Source of the DNA: Eubacteriales Family XIII. Incertae Sedis bacterium
Lineage (GTDB): Bacteria > Bacillota_A > Clostridia > Peptostreptococcales > Anaerovoracaceae
Length of the DNA stretch: 5,617 bases
Direction: 5' to 3'
NCBI GenBank assembly: GCA_031280075.1
Contig: JAITHG010000280.1
Location: 1-5,617, forward strand
Part shown: piece after piece, positions 1 through 5,617 of the stretch
How the letters are laid out: the number at the start of each line of letters is the position of its first letter
Numbering within the stretch: the first letter of the stretch is position 1
Program-made: the position numbers and the translations under genes
Notes under the pieces: generated by a model
Seen by the model: only the letters and a program-made list of their open reading frames with translations
The model's database searches: none
What the model was told of the DNA's origin: nothing

Positions 1-1316
1 TTGGTGAGAGTTCCTCCGCCGGAGCGATTTCAACGCTCTATATCCGCGCTACGAACGCGGGCGGGGTCAAGAACGCCATCCTTGAGATGGTCAACAAGAG
101 CCTGCTCGACGGGCGCGCCAGTCAGCAGATTCTCGCCATCCTCGGGCTGCTGCTCTCCGGTTTCTTCTATATATTTGTCAGCGGCATTCTGGACATCGGT
201 GCCTACCGGCTCTTTCTCGAAAACCGTCTGTACCCGGAGACTCCCCTAACGAGGGTGCTGTTCATCTACCGCACCCGCAACACGCTCCGGACGGCGGGGC
301 TCTTCCTGTTGCGGCAGTTTTACCTCCTGCTCTGGCTGCTGACGGTCGTCGGCTTCCCGATCATGTATTACTCGTACTACCTCGTCCCGCTCATCCAGGC
401 GGAAAACCCGGACATCCCGCGCGGCGAGCTCTTCCGGCTGTCCACACGCATGATGCGCGGGCACCGCTTCCACGCCTTCCGGCTCGACCTCAGCTTTGCG
501 GGGTGGCTGGCGCTGTCCGTCCTGACCTTCGGGCTGCTGCGCTACCTCTGGCTCAACCCGTACCTGCGGGCGGCGCGCGTCGAGCTCTACACGGAGCTGC
601 GCGCCCTGGCGAAGGCGAAGGCGCTGCCGGGCATGGAGCACCTGTGCGACGAGGCGCTGTTCGCGCTGCCGCAGGGACAGCCGGCGGAGGTCTATCCCAG
701 GTCCTTGTACCCGGTTCCTGTGGAGCGGGAACGCAAATGGGTGAGCATCGGCGCGAAGGAGCGCTACAGCAGGCTCAACCTCACGCTGCTGTTCTTCCTG
801 TTCTCCTTTATCGGATGGGTCTGGGAATGCTCGCTCGAGTTCATCGAGTTTGGCATCTTCGTCAACCGGGGGACGCTGTACGGCCCGTGGATCCCGATCT
901 ACGGCTGCGGGGGCATCGCTATCCTGCTCGTGCTGAATCGCTTCCATCGGCGACCGATGCTCTGCTTTTTCCTGGCCATCCTGCTCTGCGGGGTGATCGA
1001 GTACGCGGGGGCGACCTTGCTCTGGGAGCTGCGGCATATGCGCTACTGGGACTACAGCGGCTACTTCCTGAACATCCAGGGGCGCGTCTGCCTCGAGGGG
1101 TTGCTGGCCTTCGGCATCCTCGGCATGGTCGGCATGTACGTCATCGCACCGCTGGCGGACAACCTGCTCGAGCAGATCCCGAGGGAAAAACGGCGGCTCA
1201 TCTGCACAGTTTTGACGGCGGGCTTCGCCGCAGACTTCGCACTCGCACAGGTCTGGCCGCACACGGGGGCAGGCATCACTACGGAGCTCGCGCACCCACC
1301 GGGGCGCGGGAAATAA
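1..1316 (+). CDS. DUF975 / CmpB-like permease fusion membrane protein, 5' end missing
   Basis: This is the C-terminal 437 residues of a membrane protein. The frame is open from base 3 with no stop, so the true start lies upstream; the ATG at 87 has no Shine-Dalgarno sequence and sits inside the conserved region. The first half (to about base 620) matches DUF975: GAYRLFLENRL, a loop with YYSYYLVPLI, MMRGHRFHAFRLDLSF and LRYLWLNPYLRAA. The second half (about 765-1200) matches the CmpB-type 'putative ABC transporter permease' family (Pfam ABC_trans_CmpB): FIGWVWE, NRGTLYGPWIPIYGCGG, IEYAGA, YWDYSGYFLNIQGRVCLEG and a final IAPL. Each half has several hydrophobic segments. Despite the family name, no ATPase or binding-protein gene is adjacent and transport is unproven; both families are essentially uncharacterised. 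The stop is TAA at 1314-1316. The phosphoesterase gene follows after 19 bases, suggesting co-transcription. Family calls are recalled from motifs, not searched. Confidence 0.85.
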   Translation, partial: GESSSAGAISTLYIRATNAGGVKNAILEMVNKSLLDGRASQQILAILGLLLSGFFYIFVSGILDIGAYRLFLENRLYPETPLTRVLFIYRTRNTLRTAGLFLLRQFYLLLWLLTVVGFPIMYYSYYLVPLIQAENPDIPRGELFRLSTRMMRGHRFHAFRLDLSFAGWLALSVLTFGLLRYLWLNPYLRAARVELYTELRALAKAKALPGMEHLCDEALFALPQGQPAEVYPRSLYPVPVERERKWVSIGAKERYSRLNLTLLFFLFSFIGWVWECSLEFIEFGIFVNRGTLYGPWIPIYGCGGIAILLVLNRFHRRPMLCFFLAILLCGVIEYAGATLLWELRHMRYWDYSGYFLNIQGRVCLEGLLAFGILGMVGMYVIAPLADNLLEQIPREKRRLICTVLTAGFAADFALAQVWPHTGAGITTELAHPPGRGK

Positions 1317-1335
1317 TGGGGGGAATCTTTTTGTT

Positions 1336-2529
1336 ATGGATGAATATCTTCCGGAGGCCATGCGCTTCGGTGCGGGCTGGATCTTGACCATCGGCAGCAT
1401 CTTCGCTGCCAATCTCTATATCGCCTGGCATTGGCTGGGGCTGCGGATCTCTCGGCGCAGGCTGCCGAAGACGCTCGCCTGCCTCTGCGCCCACGCGGCG
1501 CTCGCGCTGCCGTCCTTCTTCTTTTTCAGCCGTTTCTTCGGGGGCTACAGCTTCGCGCCCTACATGCAGCCGCTCGCCTATTATACGGGCTTCTACCTGT
1601 GCATGTTCTTCTATGTCGGCGGGCTCTTCTTCTTCTGGGATTTAGGCAAGGGCGGCCTCGCGATCGTGCGGAGGCTGCGGGGGCAGGGACGGATGCGGGC
1701 GGCGCACATCGATGGCTTCTTCCCTGCCATCTACAGCGCGCGTGTCACGCTCGTCATCGTCCTCGTGTGTGTCCTCGTTTCAGGGCTGGCGTTCTATATC
1801 CCGCAGCATCTGACGGTGACGCACGCCAAGGTGACGCTCGACCGCCGCGACTGCAAGCTGGACAGCATGCGGGTCGTGCTGATTTCGGACACGCACATGG
1901 GCGATGCCATCCAGGAGCCGCAGATCGACGAGATCGTCCGGATGGCAAACGCGGAAACCCCGGATCTCATCGTCTTCGCCGGCGACATCTTCGACGAGGG
2001 CACGCCGCGCCGCCTCAAGGAGTATGCCTCGAAGAGCTTCGCGGGGCTTTCGGCGAAGCATGGTGTGTACTACGTCCTCGGCAATCACGACGACTACCGC
2101 GGGGACACGGAGGATGTCCTGTCGTATTTCCGCGCGGCGGGCATCCGCTGCCTTCTGGACGAGGTAGTCCTGAACGCCACCGCCGGATTCTACATGGTCG
2201 GGCGCAAGGACAGGCGATCCGAACGCGCCCCGCTCGCTAAGCTGGAGCAGTACCTCACGGAGGACTATCCCGTCTTCCTCGCCGACCACCGCCCCTCCAT
2301 CTCGGAGACGGCAAAGCCGGGCAGCCGCGTGCAGCTGCAGCTCTCCGGGCACACGCACGACGGGCAGATCGTCCCCGCCCACCTGCTCATGCCATGGACG
2401 CGCAGCTACGGGCTCTACAAGCGCGGCGGGCTGCAGCTGTTCATCAGTTCCGGTGTGGGCGAGTACGCAGTGCCCGTGCGCTTTGGGAGCCCGGCGGAGA
2501 TCGTTTCGATGGAGGTTGTTTTTGAATAG
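1336..2529 (+). CDS. Membrane-anchored metallophosphoesterase (YkuE-like)
   Basis: A 397-residue calcineurin-like phosphoesterase. Four hydrophobic segments lie at about residues 14-35, 46-64, 80-103 and 137-158, then the catalytic domain from about 178. All expected metal and catalytic motifs are present: SDTHMG (D185, H187), GDIFD (D217), GNHDD (N250, H251), DHRP (H318) and SGHTHDGQ (H339, H341). The ending, SSGVGEYAVPVRFGSPAEI, is also typical. An active two-metal phosphohydrolase is expected; the substrate is unknown. Basic residues cluster after segment 1 (R37, R40-R42, K45) and between segments 3 and 4 (R112-R121). By the positive-inside rule this puts both ends, including the catalytic domain, outside the cytoplasm, which fits known cell-envelope relatives such as Bacillus YkuE. 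The start ATG at 1336 follows a G-rich Shine-Dalgarno stretch at 1318-1324. An in-frame ATG at 1360 has GGAGG only two bases before it, too close for normal use. It is probably in an operon with both neighbours. Confidence 0.93.
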   Translation: MDEYLPEAMRFGAGWILTIGSIFAANLYIAWHWLGLRISRRRLPKTLACLCAHAALALPSFFFFSRFFGGYSFAPYMQPLAYYTGFYLCMFFYVGGLFFFWDLGKGGLAIVRRLRGQGRMRAAHIDGFFPAIYSARVTLVIVLVCVLVSGLAFYIPQHLTVTHAKVTLDRRDCKLDSMRVVLISDTHMGDAIQEPQIDEIVRMANAETPDLIVFAGDIFDEGTPRRLKEYASKSFAGLSAKHGVYYVLGNHDDYRGDTEDVLSYFRAAGIRCLLDEVVLNATAGFYMVGRKDRRSERAPLAKLEQYLTEDYPVFLADHRPSISETAKPGSRVQLQLSGHTHDGQIVPAHLLMPWTRSYGLYKRGGLQLFISSGVGEYAVPVRFGSPAEIVSMEVVFE

Positions 2530-2547
2530 CAGTGTAAAAGAGGCGAG

Positions 2548-2865
2548 ATGACGTTGCTTCTCCCATTTCTCTATGCGTTGTGCAACATCGTGGCAATAAC
2601 CGCTTTTCTGCTCTTCTTCCGATGGGCAGAACGTCACTCGGTGAAAAAAGGGTGGCGCATCGCCAAGCTATGGGTGCTTTCCGAGAGAAAGGAGGTGAAG
2701 TACCCTGCCATCGTGCTCTTCGGGGTGGCATGCCTATTCTGTGGGAGCATGGCATATATGAGTTTCATCGACAAGAAGCCTGCCTCCCTGTCTATCGCTT
2801 TCGGGCTGGTTTCATGTTTGTGTGTGGCAATCATTTTTACATTTTTGATTGAGGAGGACGAGTGA
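2548..2865 (+). CDS. Small three-segment membrane protein, family not recognised
   Basis: A 105-residue protein I do not recognise. Hydrophobic segments lie at about residues 3-24, 53-73 and 80-101. Between the first two is a basic loop (R25, R29, K33, K34, R37, K40, R47, K48, K51), which should be cytoplasmic. The tail is acidic (EEDE). There are four cysteines, at 12, 62, 65, and 90 or 92 (both 90 and 92 are cysteine, giving five in all), within or near membrane segments and not arranged as an obvious metal site. The ATG at 2548 follows AAGAGG at 2538-2543 with a short four-base spacer, and lies 18 bases after the phosphoesterase stop, so it is likely the last operon member. Its base composition is more A+T-rich than the two genes before it, which may mean later acquisition or weaker codon selection. 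The hydrophobic pattern and ribosome site support a real gene; function is unknown. Confidence 0.7.
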   Translation: MTLLLPFLYALCNIVAITAFLLFFRWAERHSVKKGWRIAKLWVLSERKEVKYPAIVLFGVACLFCGSMAYMSFIDKKPASLSIAFGLVSCLCVAIIFTFLIEEDE

Positions 2866-2868
2866 GGG

Positions 2869-2994
2869 ATGGGACAGTGTGTAAAGGGTGTCTCGGTGCT
2901 CTATGGGGAGACTGGGGCTGTCAAACCGACGGAGCAGACGGATTTTGACTTCGAGGGGCTGCTCGATGCAGTTGGGCATCATGGAGCCGGATGA
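2869..2994 (+). CDS. Possible 41-residue peptide or gene remnant
   Basis: A short open frame begins with ATG three bases after the TGA of the preceding gene and ends at TGA 2992-2994. GAGGAGG at 2851-2857, inside the end of that gene, lies 11 bases upstream, so coupled translation is conceivable. The product is soluble and acidic in its middle (TEQTDFDFEGLLDAVG). I recognise no domain. Coding character seems to continue in another frame after about 2975 (IMEPDDTA, stop at 3002-3004, then THGPLEEKLCFTIEAPQYE), which fits a frameshifted, nonsense-mutated remnant better than a small functional gene. Confidence is low either way. Confidence 0.2.
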   Translation: MGQCVKGVSVLYGETGAVKPTEQTDFDFEGLLDAVGHHGAG

Positions 2995-3030
2995 TACGGC
3001 ATGAACGCACGGTCCACTCGAGGAGAAATT

Positions 3031-3201
3031 ATGCTTCACCATAGAGGCACCACAATACGAAACATCGTCCTGCTGGCATACTTGGCGTTGGCGATCCTGA
3101 TGGAAATCCATTTTGCAAAGGCGGCGTGGGGTCTGCTGTGGAAATGTGCTTCATCGAGAAATGGCGTTTCTTCAACCACTTGCGTCTCATTTTGCTTCTA
3201 G
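3031..3201 (+). CDS. Possible 56-residue single-segment membrane peptide
   Basis: ATG at 3031 follows a strong ribosome site (GAGGAG ending at 3025, five-base spacer), the best in the gap. An in-frame ATG at 3001 lacks such a site. The product has a basic N-terminus (H3, H4, R5, R10) and one hydrophobic segment at about residues 11-24, then AAWGLLWK at 31-38. The last 18 residues are polar and Ser/Thr/Cys-rich, unlike the first part. In another frame, from 3138 to the TAA at 3258-3260, lies a second membrane-like stretch (EKWRFFNHLRLILLLASGF). The gene may therefore be a frameshifted two-segment protein, or an intact small membrane peptide ending at 3201. No family is recognised. Confidence 0.3.
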   Translation: MLHHRGTTIRNIVLLAYLALAILMEIHFAKAAWGLLWKCASSRNGVSSTTCVSFCF

Positions 3202-3291
3202 CGAGTGGATTTCGAACGCCGAAGCACGCTCCATATCGGGCTTGGCAGAAGGTAGTGTAAAGAGGTATTTCTGCAGCTTTGCTCGCGACCG

Positions 3292-3306
3292 CCGCAAGCC
3301 TTGCGG
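3292..3306. repeat. Perfect 15-bp palindrome, candidate operator
   Basis: CCGCAAG, one central C, then CTTGCGG: two 7-base arms in perfect inverted symmetry. The right arm covers the proposed -35 element (3301-3306) of the transporter promoter. A short odd-centred palindrome at this position is what a TetR- or MarR-type repressor site would look like, and transporters of this class are often under such control. No regulator gene is visible in the window, so the operator role is inference. No T-run follows, which argues against a terminator. Confidence 0.35.
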
Positions 3307-3329
3307 GCTGCCCGTCATCGGCGTATAAT
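3301..3329 (+). promoter_or_regulatory. Probable sigma-70-type promoter of the transporter gene
   Basis: An exact consensus -10 box, TATAAT, lies at 3324-3329. A weak -35 (TTGCGG, three of six consensus bases) lies at 3301-3306 with the ideal 17-base spacer. Transcription would begin at about 3336-3338, at or next to the ATG at 3338, so the mRNA would have almost no leader. There is no extended -10 TG motif. Confidence 0.55.
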
Positions 3330-3337
3330 AAAGTATC

Positions 3338-4777
3338 ATGACGAAAGAAAATTCTGAAAAACCAGCGCTGGGCGACCGGCAGCGGGCCGTTGTCTTTGTG
3401 ATCGTCTTCAGCTCCTTCCTGCCCTCGTTCGCAGGCAGTGCGCTGAACGTCGCCGTCCCTGTCATCGGGCACGAGTTCCATAGCTCCGCAGCTTCCCTCG
3501 GTTGGATCGTGACCGCCTACATGATTTCGACGGTCACGCTTATGCTGCCGATCGGGCGGCTCTCCGACCTCACGAGCAAGCGGCGCGTGCTCATCGTCGG
3601 GCTGTCCATCTTCAGCGTCGTCTCGGGGAGCTGCATGTTCGCGGGCTCGCTCGGGATGCTCATCGTGCTGCGCGTGCTGAACGGGATCGGCTCGGCATGC
3701 ATGTTCGCGACGGCGCAGGCCATCCTTGTGGATGCCGTGCCGAGGGAGATGCGTGGGCGGGCACTCGGTATGTCGGTCTCGTCCGTCTACGTCGGGCTTT
3801 CGGCAGGCCCTGTCCTCGGCGGACTCATCACGCACTATCTGGGCTGGCGCTGGATGTTCGTCATCATCTCCTGCGTCGGCTTCGTGACGGTGGCAGTCGC
3901 CATCGCCAAGCTGCCGGAAAAGCCGCGCGCCCCCCGCGAGGGCAGCCTGCTGTCCCAGCTCGACGGCGGGGGCACGGCAATCTACATGGTCGCCATCGTC
4001 GCCCTCATGTACGGCTTCAGCTCGGTTGCGAGGAATGCCTTCGCGGTTCCCTGCCTGCTCGTGGGGCTGGGGCTGCTCGTGTGCTTCTTCCTCTACGAGC
4101 ACCGCAGCCGGAAGCCCTTGCTCAACCTGCGGCTCTTCCGGGGCAACCCGAACTTCCTCCTGTCCAACCTTGCCGCGCTGCTGAACTACGGTGCCACCTT
4201 CACGATGGCATACCTGCTTTCGCTCTACCTGCAGCTCGTCGGCGGCTTCGGCGCTGACCGGGCGGGGATGGTTCTCATCGCCATGCCGGTCATGCAGGCC
4301 GTTGTGTCCGTCTTTGCGGGGCGGCTCTCGGACAGGCGCTCGCCCTTCAAGCTCGCCAGCTTCGGCATGGCGCTCTGCGCGTCTGGGCTCGTCTCCTTCA
4401 TCTTCCTCGGCGACAGGGCTTCCCTGCCGCACATCGTCCCGACCTTGATGCTCATGGGGGTTGGGTTCGGGTTTTTCTCGTCGCCCAACACGAATGCCAT
4501 CATGTCCCTCGCGTCCCCGCAGGACTACGGCATCGTCTCCTCCTTCGTCGGCACGATGCGCAATTTCGGGCAGAGCCTAGGCATGTGCGTCATCACGGTC
4601 ATCATGGGGCACAACCTCGGCAACGTCCCCATCGAGGATTCCCCGCCGGATCTGATCGTACTCAGCATCCGCTCTGCCTACATCGCCTTCGCCTGCATCT
4701 GCACCGTGGGTATCTTCATCTCCTTGGGGCGAAAAGAGAATGCCCCCGGGAGGGGGCACTCAGACCTAGCTGACTGA
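3338..4777 (+). CDS. Major facilitator transporter, DHA2-like (14-segment drug efflux type)
   Basis: A 479-residue MFS permease whose length and hydrophobicity fit the 14-segment DHA2 (EmrB/QacA-like) group, which exports drugs or other small molecules using the proton gradient. Segment 1 ends in SALNVAVPVIGHEF (from S34). The loop between segments 2 and 3 carries motif A, GRLSDLTSKRR (G73-R83). Motif C of segment 5 is GLSAGPVLGG (G153-G162), followed by GWRWMF (169-174). A cytoplasmic loop at about 191-215 separates the halves. The classical DHA2 motif D1 (LDxTIVNVALP) is altered: the usual Asp is replaced by Ala. The substrate cannot be inferred. Two in-frame stops (3326-3331) just upstream rule out an earlier start, no later start precedes segment 1, and there is no Shine-Dalgarno sequence before ATG 3338. 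The gene converges on glnN with a 27-base gap and appears to be transcribed alone. Confidence 0.92.
   Translation: MTKENSEKPALGDRQRAVVFVIVFSSFLPSFAGSALNVAVPVIGHEFHSSAASLGWIVTAYMISTVTLMLPIGRLSDLTSKRRVLIVGLSIFSVVSGSCMFAGSLGMLIVLRVLNGIGSACMFATAQAILVDAVPREMRGRALGMSVSSVYVGLSAGPVLGGLITHYLGWRWMFVIISCVGFVTVAVAIAKLPEKPRAPREGSLLSQLDGGGTAIYMVAIVALMYGFSSVARNAFAVPCLLVGLGLLVCFFLYEHRSRKPLLNLRLFRGNPNFLLSNLAALLNYGATFTMAYLLSLYLQLVGGFGADRAGMVLIAMPVMQAVVSVFAGRLSDRRSPFKLASFGMALCASGLVSFIFLGDRASLPHIVPTLMLMGVGFGFFSSPNTNAIMSLASPQDYGIVSSFVGTMRNFGQSLGMCVITVIMGHNLGNVPIEDSPPDLIVLSIRSAYIAFACICTVGIFISLGRKENAPGRGHSDLAD
4731..4758 (-). terminator. Likely intrinsic terminator of glnN, inside the transporter coding end
   Basis: On the minus strand, TGCCCCC, loop TCCC and GGGGGCA form a perfect 7-bp GC-rich stem, followed by the T-rich tail TTCTCTTTTC. 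It lies about 45 bases after the glnN stop codon. On the plus strand the same hairpin has no T-run after it, so it fits the minus-strand gene. It overlaps roughly the last 15 codons of the convergent transporter gene. The T-tract is broken by C residues, so efficiency is uncertain. Confidence 0.6.
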
Positions 4778-4804
4778 ATGATTGGAGCCTATCCAACCAT
4801 GTCA

Positions 4805-5617
4805 TCATTTCACGCTGTAGAGGATCTCCCCGTAGCTTGGCAGCGGCCATAGATCCGCATCCACGATCTGCTCAAGCGCGTCTACGGTGGCGCGCAGCTT
4901 CTCCTGCGCCGGGATGACGACCTCCTTGTAATGGCATGCGACGGTGAGCGCGTCCCCACATTCCGGCACAGCCGCAAGACCTTGCTCGAGGGCGGCGATG
5001 TCCCTGTGCAGATCGCTGCTGAGACCGGTGAGCTGACCGAAGAGCCCCTTGTGGAGCTCCAGCCCTGCTTCGATGCCGAGCTTGTCTGCCGTCTTAGCCG
5101 CGCTGGCGAGCGAGTCTGCCACATCCGCTGTATAGTTCACGACGGCGGGGACGATGCCCCTGTGCACGATCTCGAGCATCGAGTTCGACTCGATGTGCAG
5201 GATCTTGCTGTACGCCTCCAGCAACAGCTCGTAGCGCGACTCCATTTCTTCGAGCGAGAGGACGCCGTGGCGGTCGAACAGGTCGATGTTCTCCTGCTTG
5301 ATGAAGTAGGGCAGGGCATCCACGGTCGTGAGCAGGTTGAGCAACCCGCGCGCCTCCGCATCCTGCACCCATTCCTCCGAATAGCCGTTGCCGTTGAAGA
5401 TGATGCGCTCGTGCGCGACAATGGTCTCCTTGACGAGGGTCGCCAGCGCCTCCGTGAAGTCGGGGGCGGCTTCGAGCTGATCCGCAAATTCCCGCAGGAC
5501 ATCCGCGACGATGGTGTTCAGGATGAAACAGGGACCCGACACGGACAGGGACGAGCCGACCATGCGGAACTCGAACTTGTTGCCCGTGAAGGCGAAGGGC
5601 GACGTGCGGTTGCGATC
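4805..5617 (-). CDS. glnN: Type III glutamine synthetase, C-terminal 270 residues (5' end beyond window)
   Basis: Glutamine synthetase makes glutamine from glutamate, ammonia and ATP in the cytoplasm, the central step of ammonia assimilation. The frame is open to the window edge on the minus strand. Type III hallmarks are visible: DRNRTSPFAFTGNKFEFR at the edge, then VGSSLSVSGP, LNTIVADVL, FNGNGYSEEW, AEARGLLNL, SRYELLLEAYSKI, and a helical C-terminal domain ending in GEILYSVK and a TGA at 4805-4807. Type III enzymes are about 700 residues and form dodecamers, so roughly 60 percent of the gene, including the N-terminal domain and most active-site residues, lies outside the window. The ATG at 5561-5563 is an internal methionine, not the start. 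A Cys stands where I recall an Asn (GPCFILNT versus PNxxLNT). The promoter is not in the window; the likely terminator is at 4731-4758. Confidence 0.93.
   Translation of the reverse strand, partial: DRNRTSPFAFTGNKFEFRMVGSSLSVSGPCFILNTIVADVLREFADQLEAAPDFTEALATLVKETIVAHERIIFNGNGYSEEWVQDAEARGLLNLLTTVDALPYFIKQENIDLFDRHGVLSLEEMESRYELLLEAYSKILHIESNSMLEIVHRGIVPAVVNYTADVADSLASAAKTADKLGIEAGLELHKGLFGQLTGLSSDLHRDIAALEQGLAAVPECGDALTVACHYKEVVIPAQEKLRATVDALEQIVDADLWPLPSYGEILYSVK

Larger units (their letters stand above)
2866..3337. other. Long gap with only weak coding signals
   Basis: About 470 bases between the three-gene cluster and the transporter gene. Base composition is visibly less GC-rich than both flanks. 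Short open stretches occur in several frames and hand over from one to another, as in decayed coding DNA, but none resembles a family I know. At the right end are a perfect 15-bp palindrome and a promoter-like sequence for the transporter. I see no tRNA or riboswitch fold, no insertion-sequence ends and no convincing terminator after the upstream gene; the best hairpin candidates there have 5-bp stems and no T-run. Confidence 0.6.

Noticed and set aside
87..89. ATG 87 as the start of the DUF975/CmpB gene
   Set aside because: There is no Shine-Dalgarno sequence, the frame is open to the window edge, and the N-terminal part of DUF975 would be missing.
1..249. Plus-strand frame from base 1 with a possible TTG start
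   Set aside because: Low-complexity Ser/Arg/Pro-rich product that overlaps the DUF975 frame, which carries the conserved motifs.
246..1412. Long minus-strand open frame (388 codons) opposite the DUF975/CmpB gene
   Set aside because: The translation is dominated by Arg, Glu, Gln, Asp, Pro and His with no domain, as expected for the antisense of a GC-rich membrane-protein gene. The plus strand has clear family motifs.
2951..2966. TCGAG/CTCGA hairpin as a terminator of the three-gene cluster
   Set aside because: The stem is only 5 bp with a 6-base loop and no T-run after it.
3113..3328. Plus-strand 71-codon frame just before the transporter
   Set aside because: No ribosome site and no recognisable features; it overlaps a better candidate frame and is stopped by TAA codons within the promoter.
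3029..4432. Long minus-strand open frame (467 codons) opposite the transporter gene
   Set aside because: Same antisense composition (Asp, Glu, His, Arg-rich, no hydrophobic core); it opposes an unmistakable transporter.
4741..4758. The GC-rich hairpin as a terminator for the plus-strand transporter gene
   Set aside because: It precedes the stop codon, and no T-run follows on the plus strand; the T-rich tail is on the minus-strand side.

Overview
The window is GC-rich bacterial DNA with mostly G or C at third codon positions. It carries four clearly recognisable genes, two of them cut by the window edges. A type III glutamine synthetase, a DUF975/CmpB-type membrane protein and a YkuE-like phosphoesterase with a membrane anchor suggest a GC-rich Firmicute. 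The Negativicutes (Selenomonas-like) are my best guess, from general familiarity only; nothing here proves it.

Left part (1-2865, + strand): three closely spaced genes in one direction, with gaps of 19 and 18 bases, read as the end of an operon. They are (i) the C-terminal 437 residues of a DUF975 protein fused to a CmpB-type 'putative ABC transporter permease' domain, (ii) a 397-residue metallophosphoesterase with four N-terminal membrane segments and all expected metal-binding motifs, and (iii) a 105-residue protein with three membrane segments and no recognised family. All three are membrane proteins. A shared envelope role is plausible but not shown.

Middle (2866-3337): about 470 bases without a confident gene, visibly richer in A+T than its flanks. 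It holds two weak small-ORF candidates, signs of broken reading frames, a perfect 15-bp palindrome, and a promoter-like sequence whose exact TATAAT lies only 8 bases before the next start codon.

Right part: a 479-residue DHA2-like major facilitator transporter (3338-4777, +) converges on the 3' end of a type III glutamine synthetase gene (glnN, - strand, 4805 to beyond the window). The likely glnN terminator is a GC-rich hairpin with a T-rich tail, and it lies inside the last codons of the transporter gene.

I found no RNA gene, CRISPR array, insertion sequence or evident new defence or biosynthetic system. The most useful observations are the likely leaderless transporter mRNA with a palindrome over its -35 region, the terminator embedded in a convergent coding sequence, the predicted outward-facing phosphoesterase domain, and the possibly decayed or repeat-derived gap.
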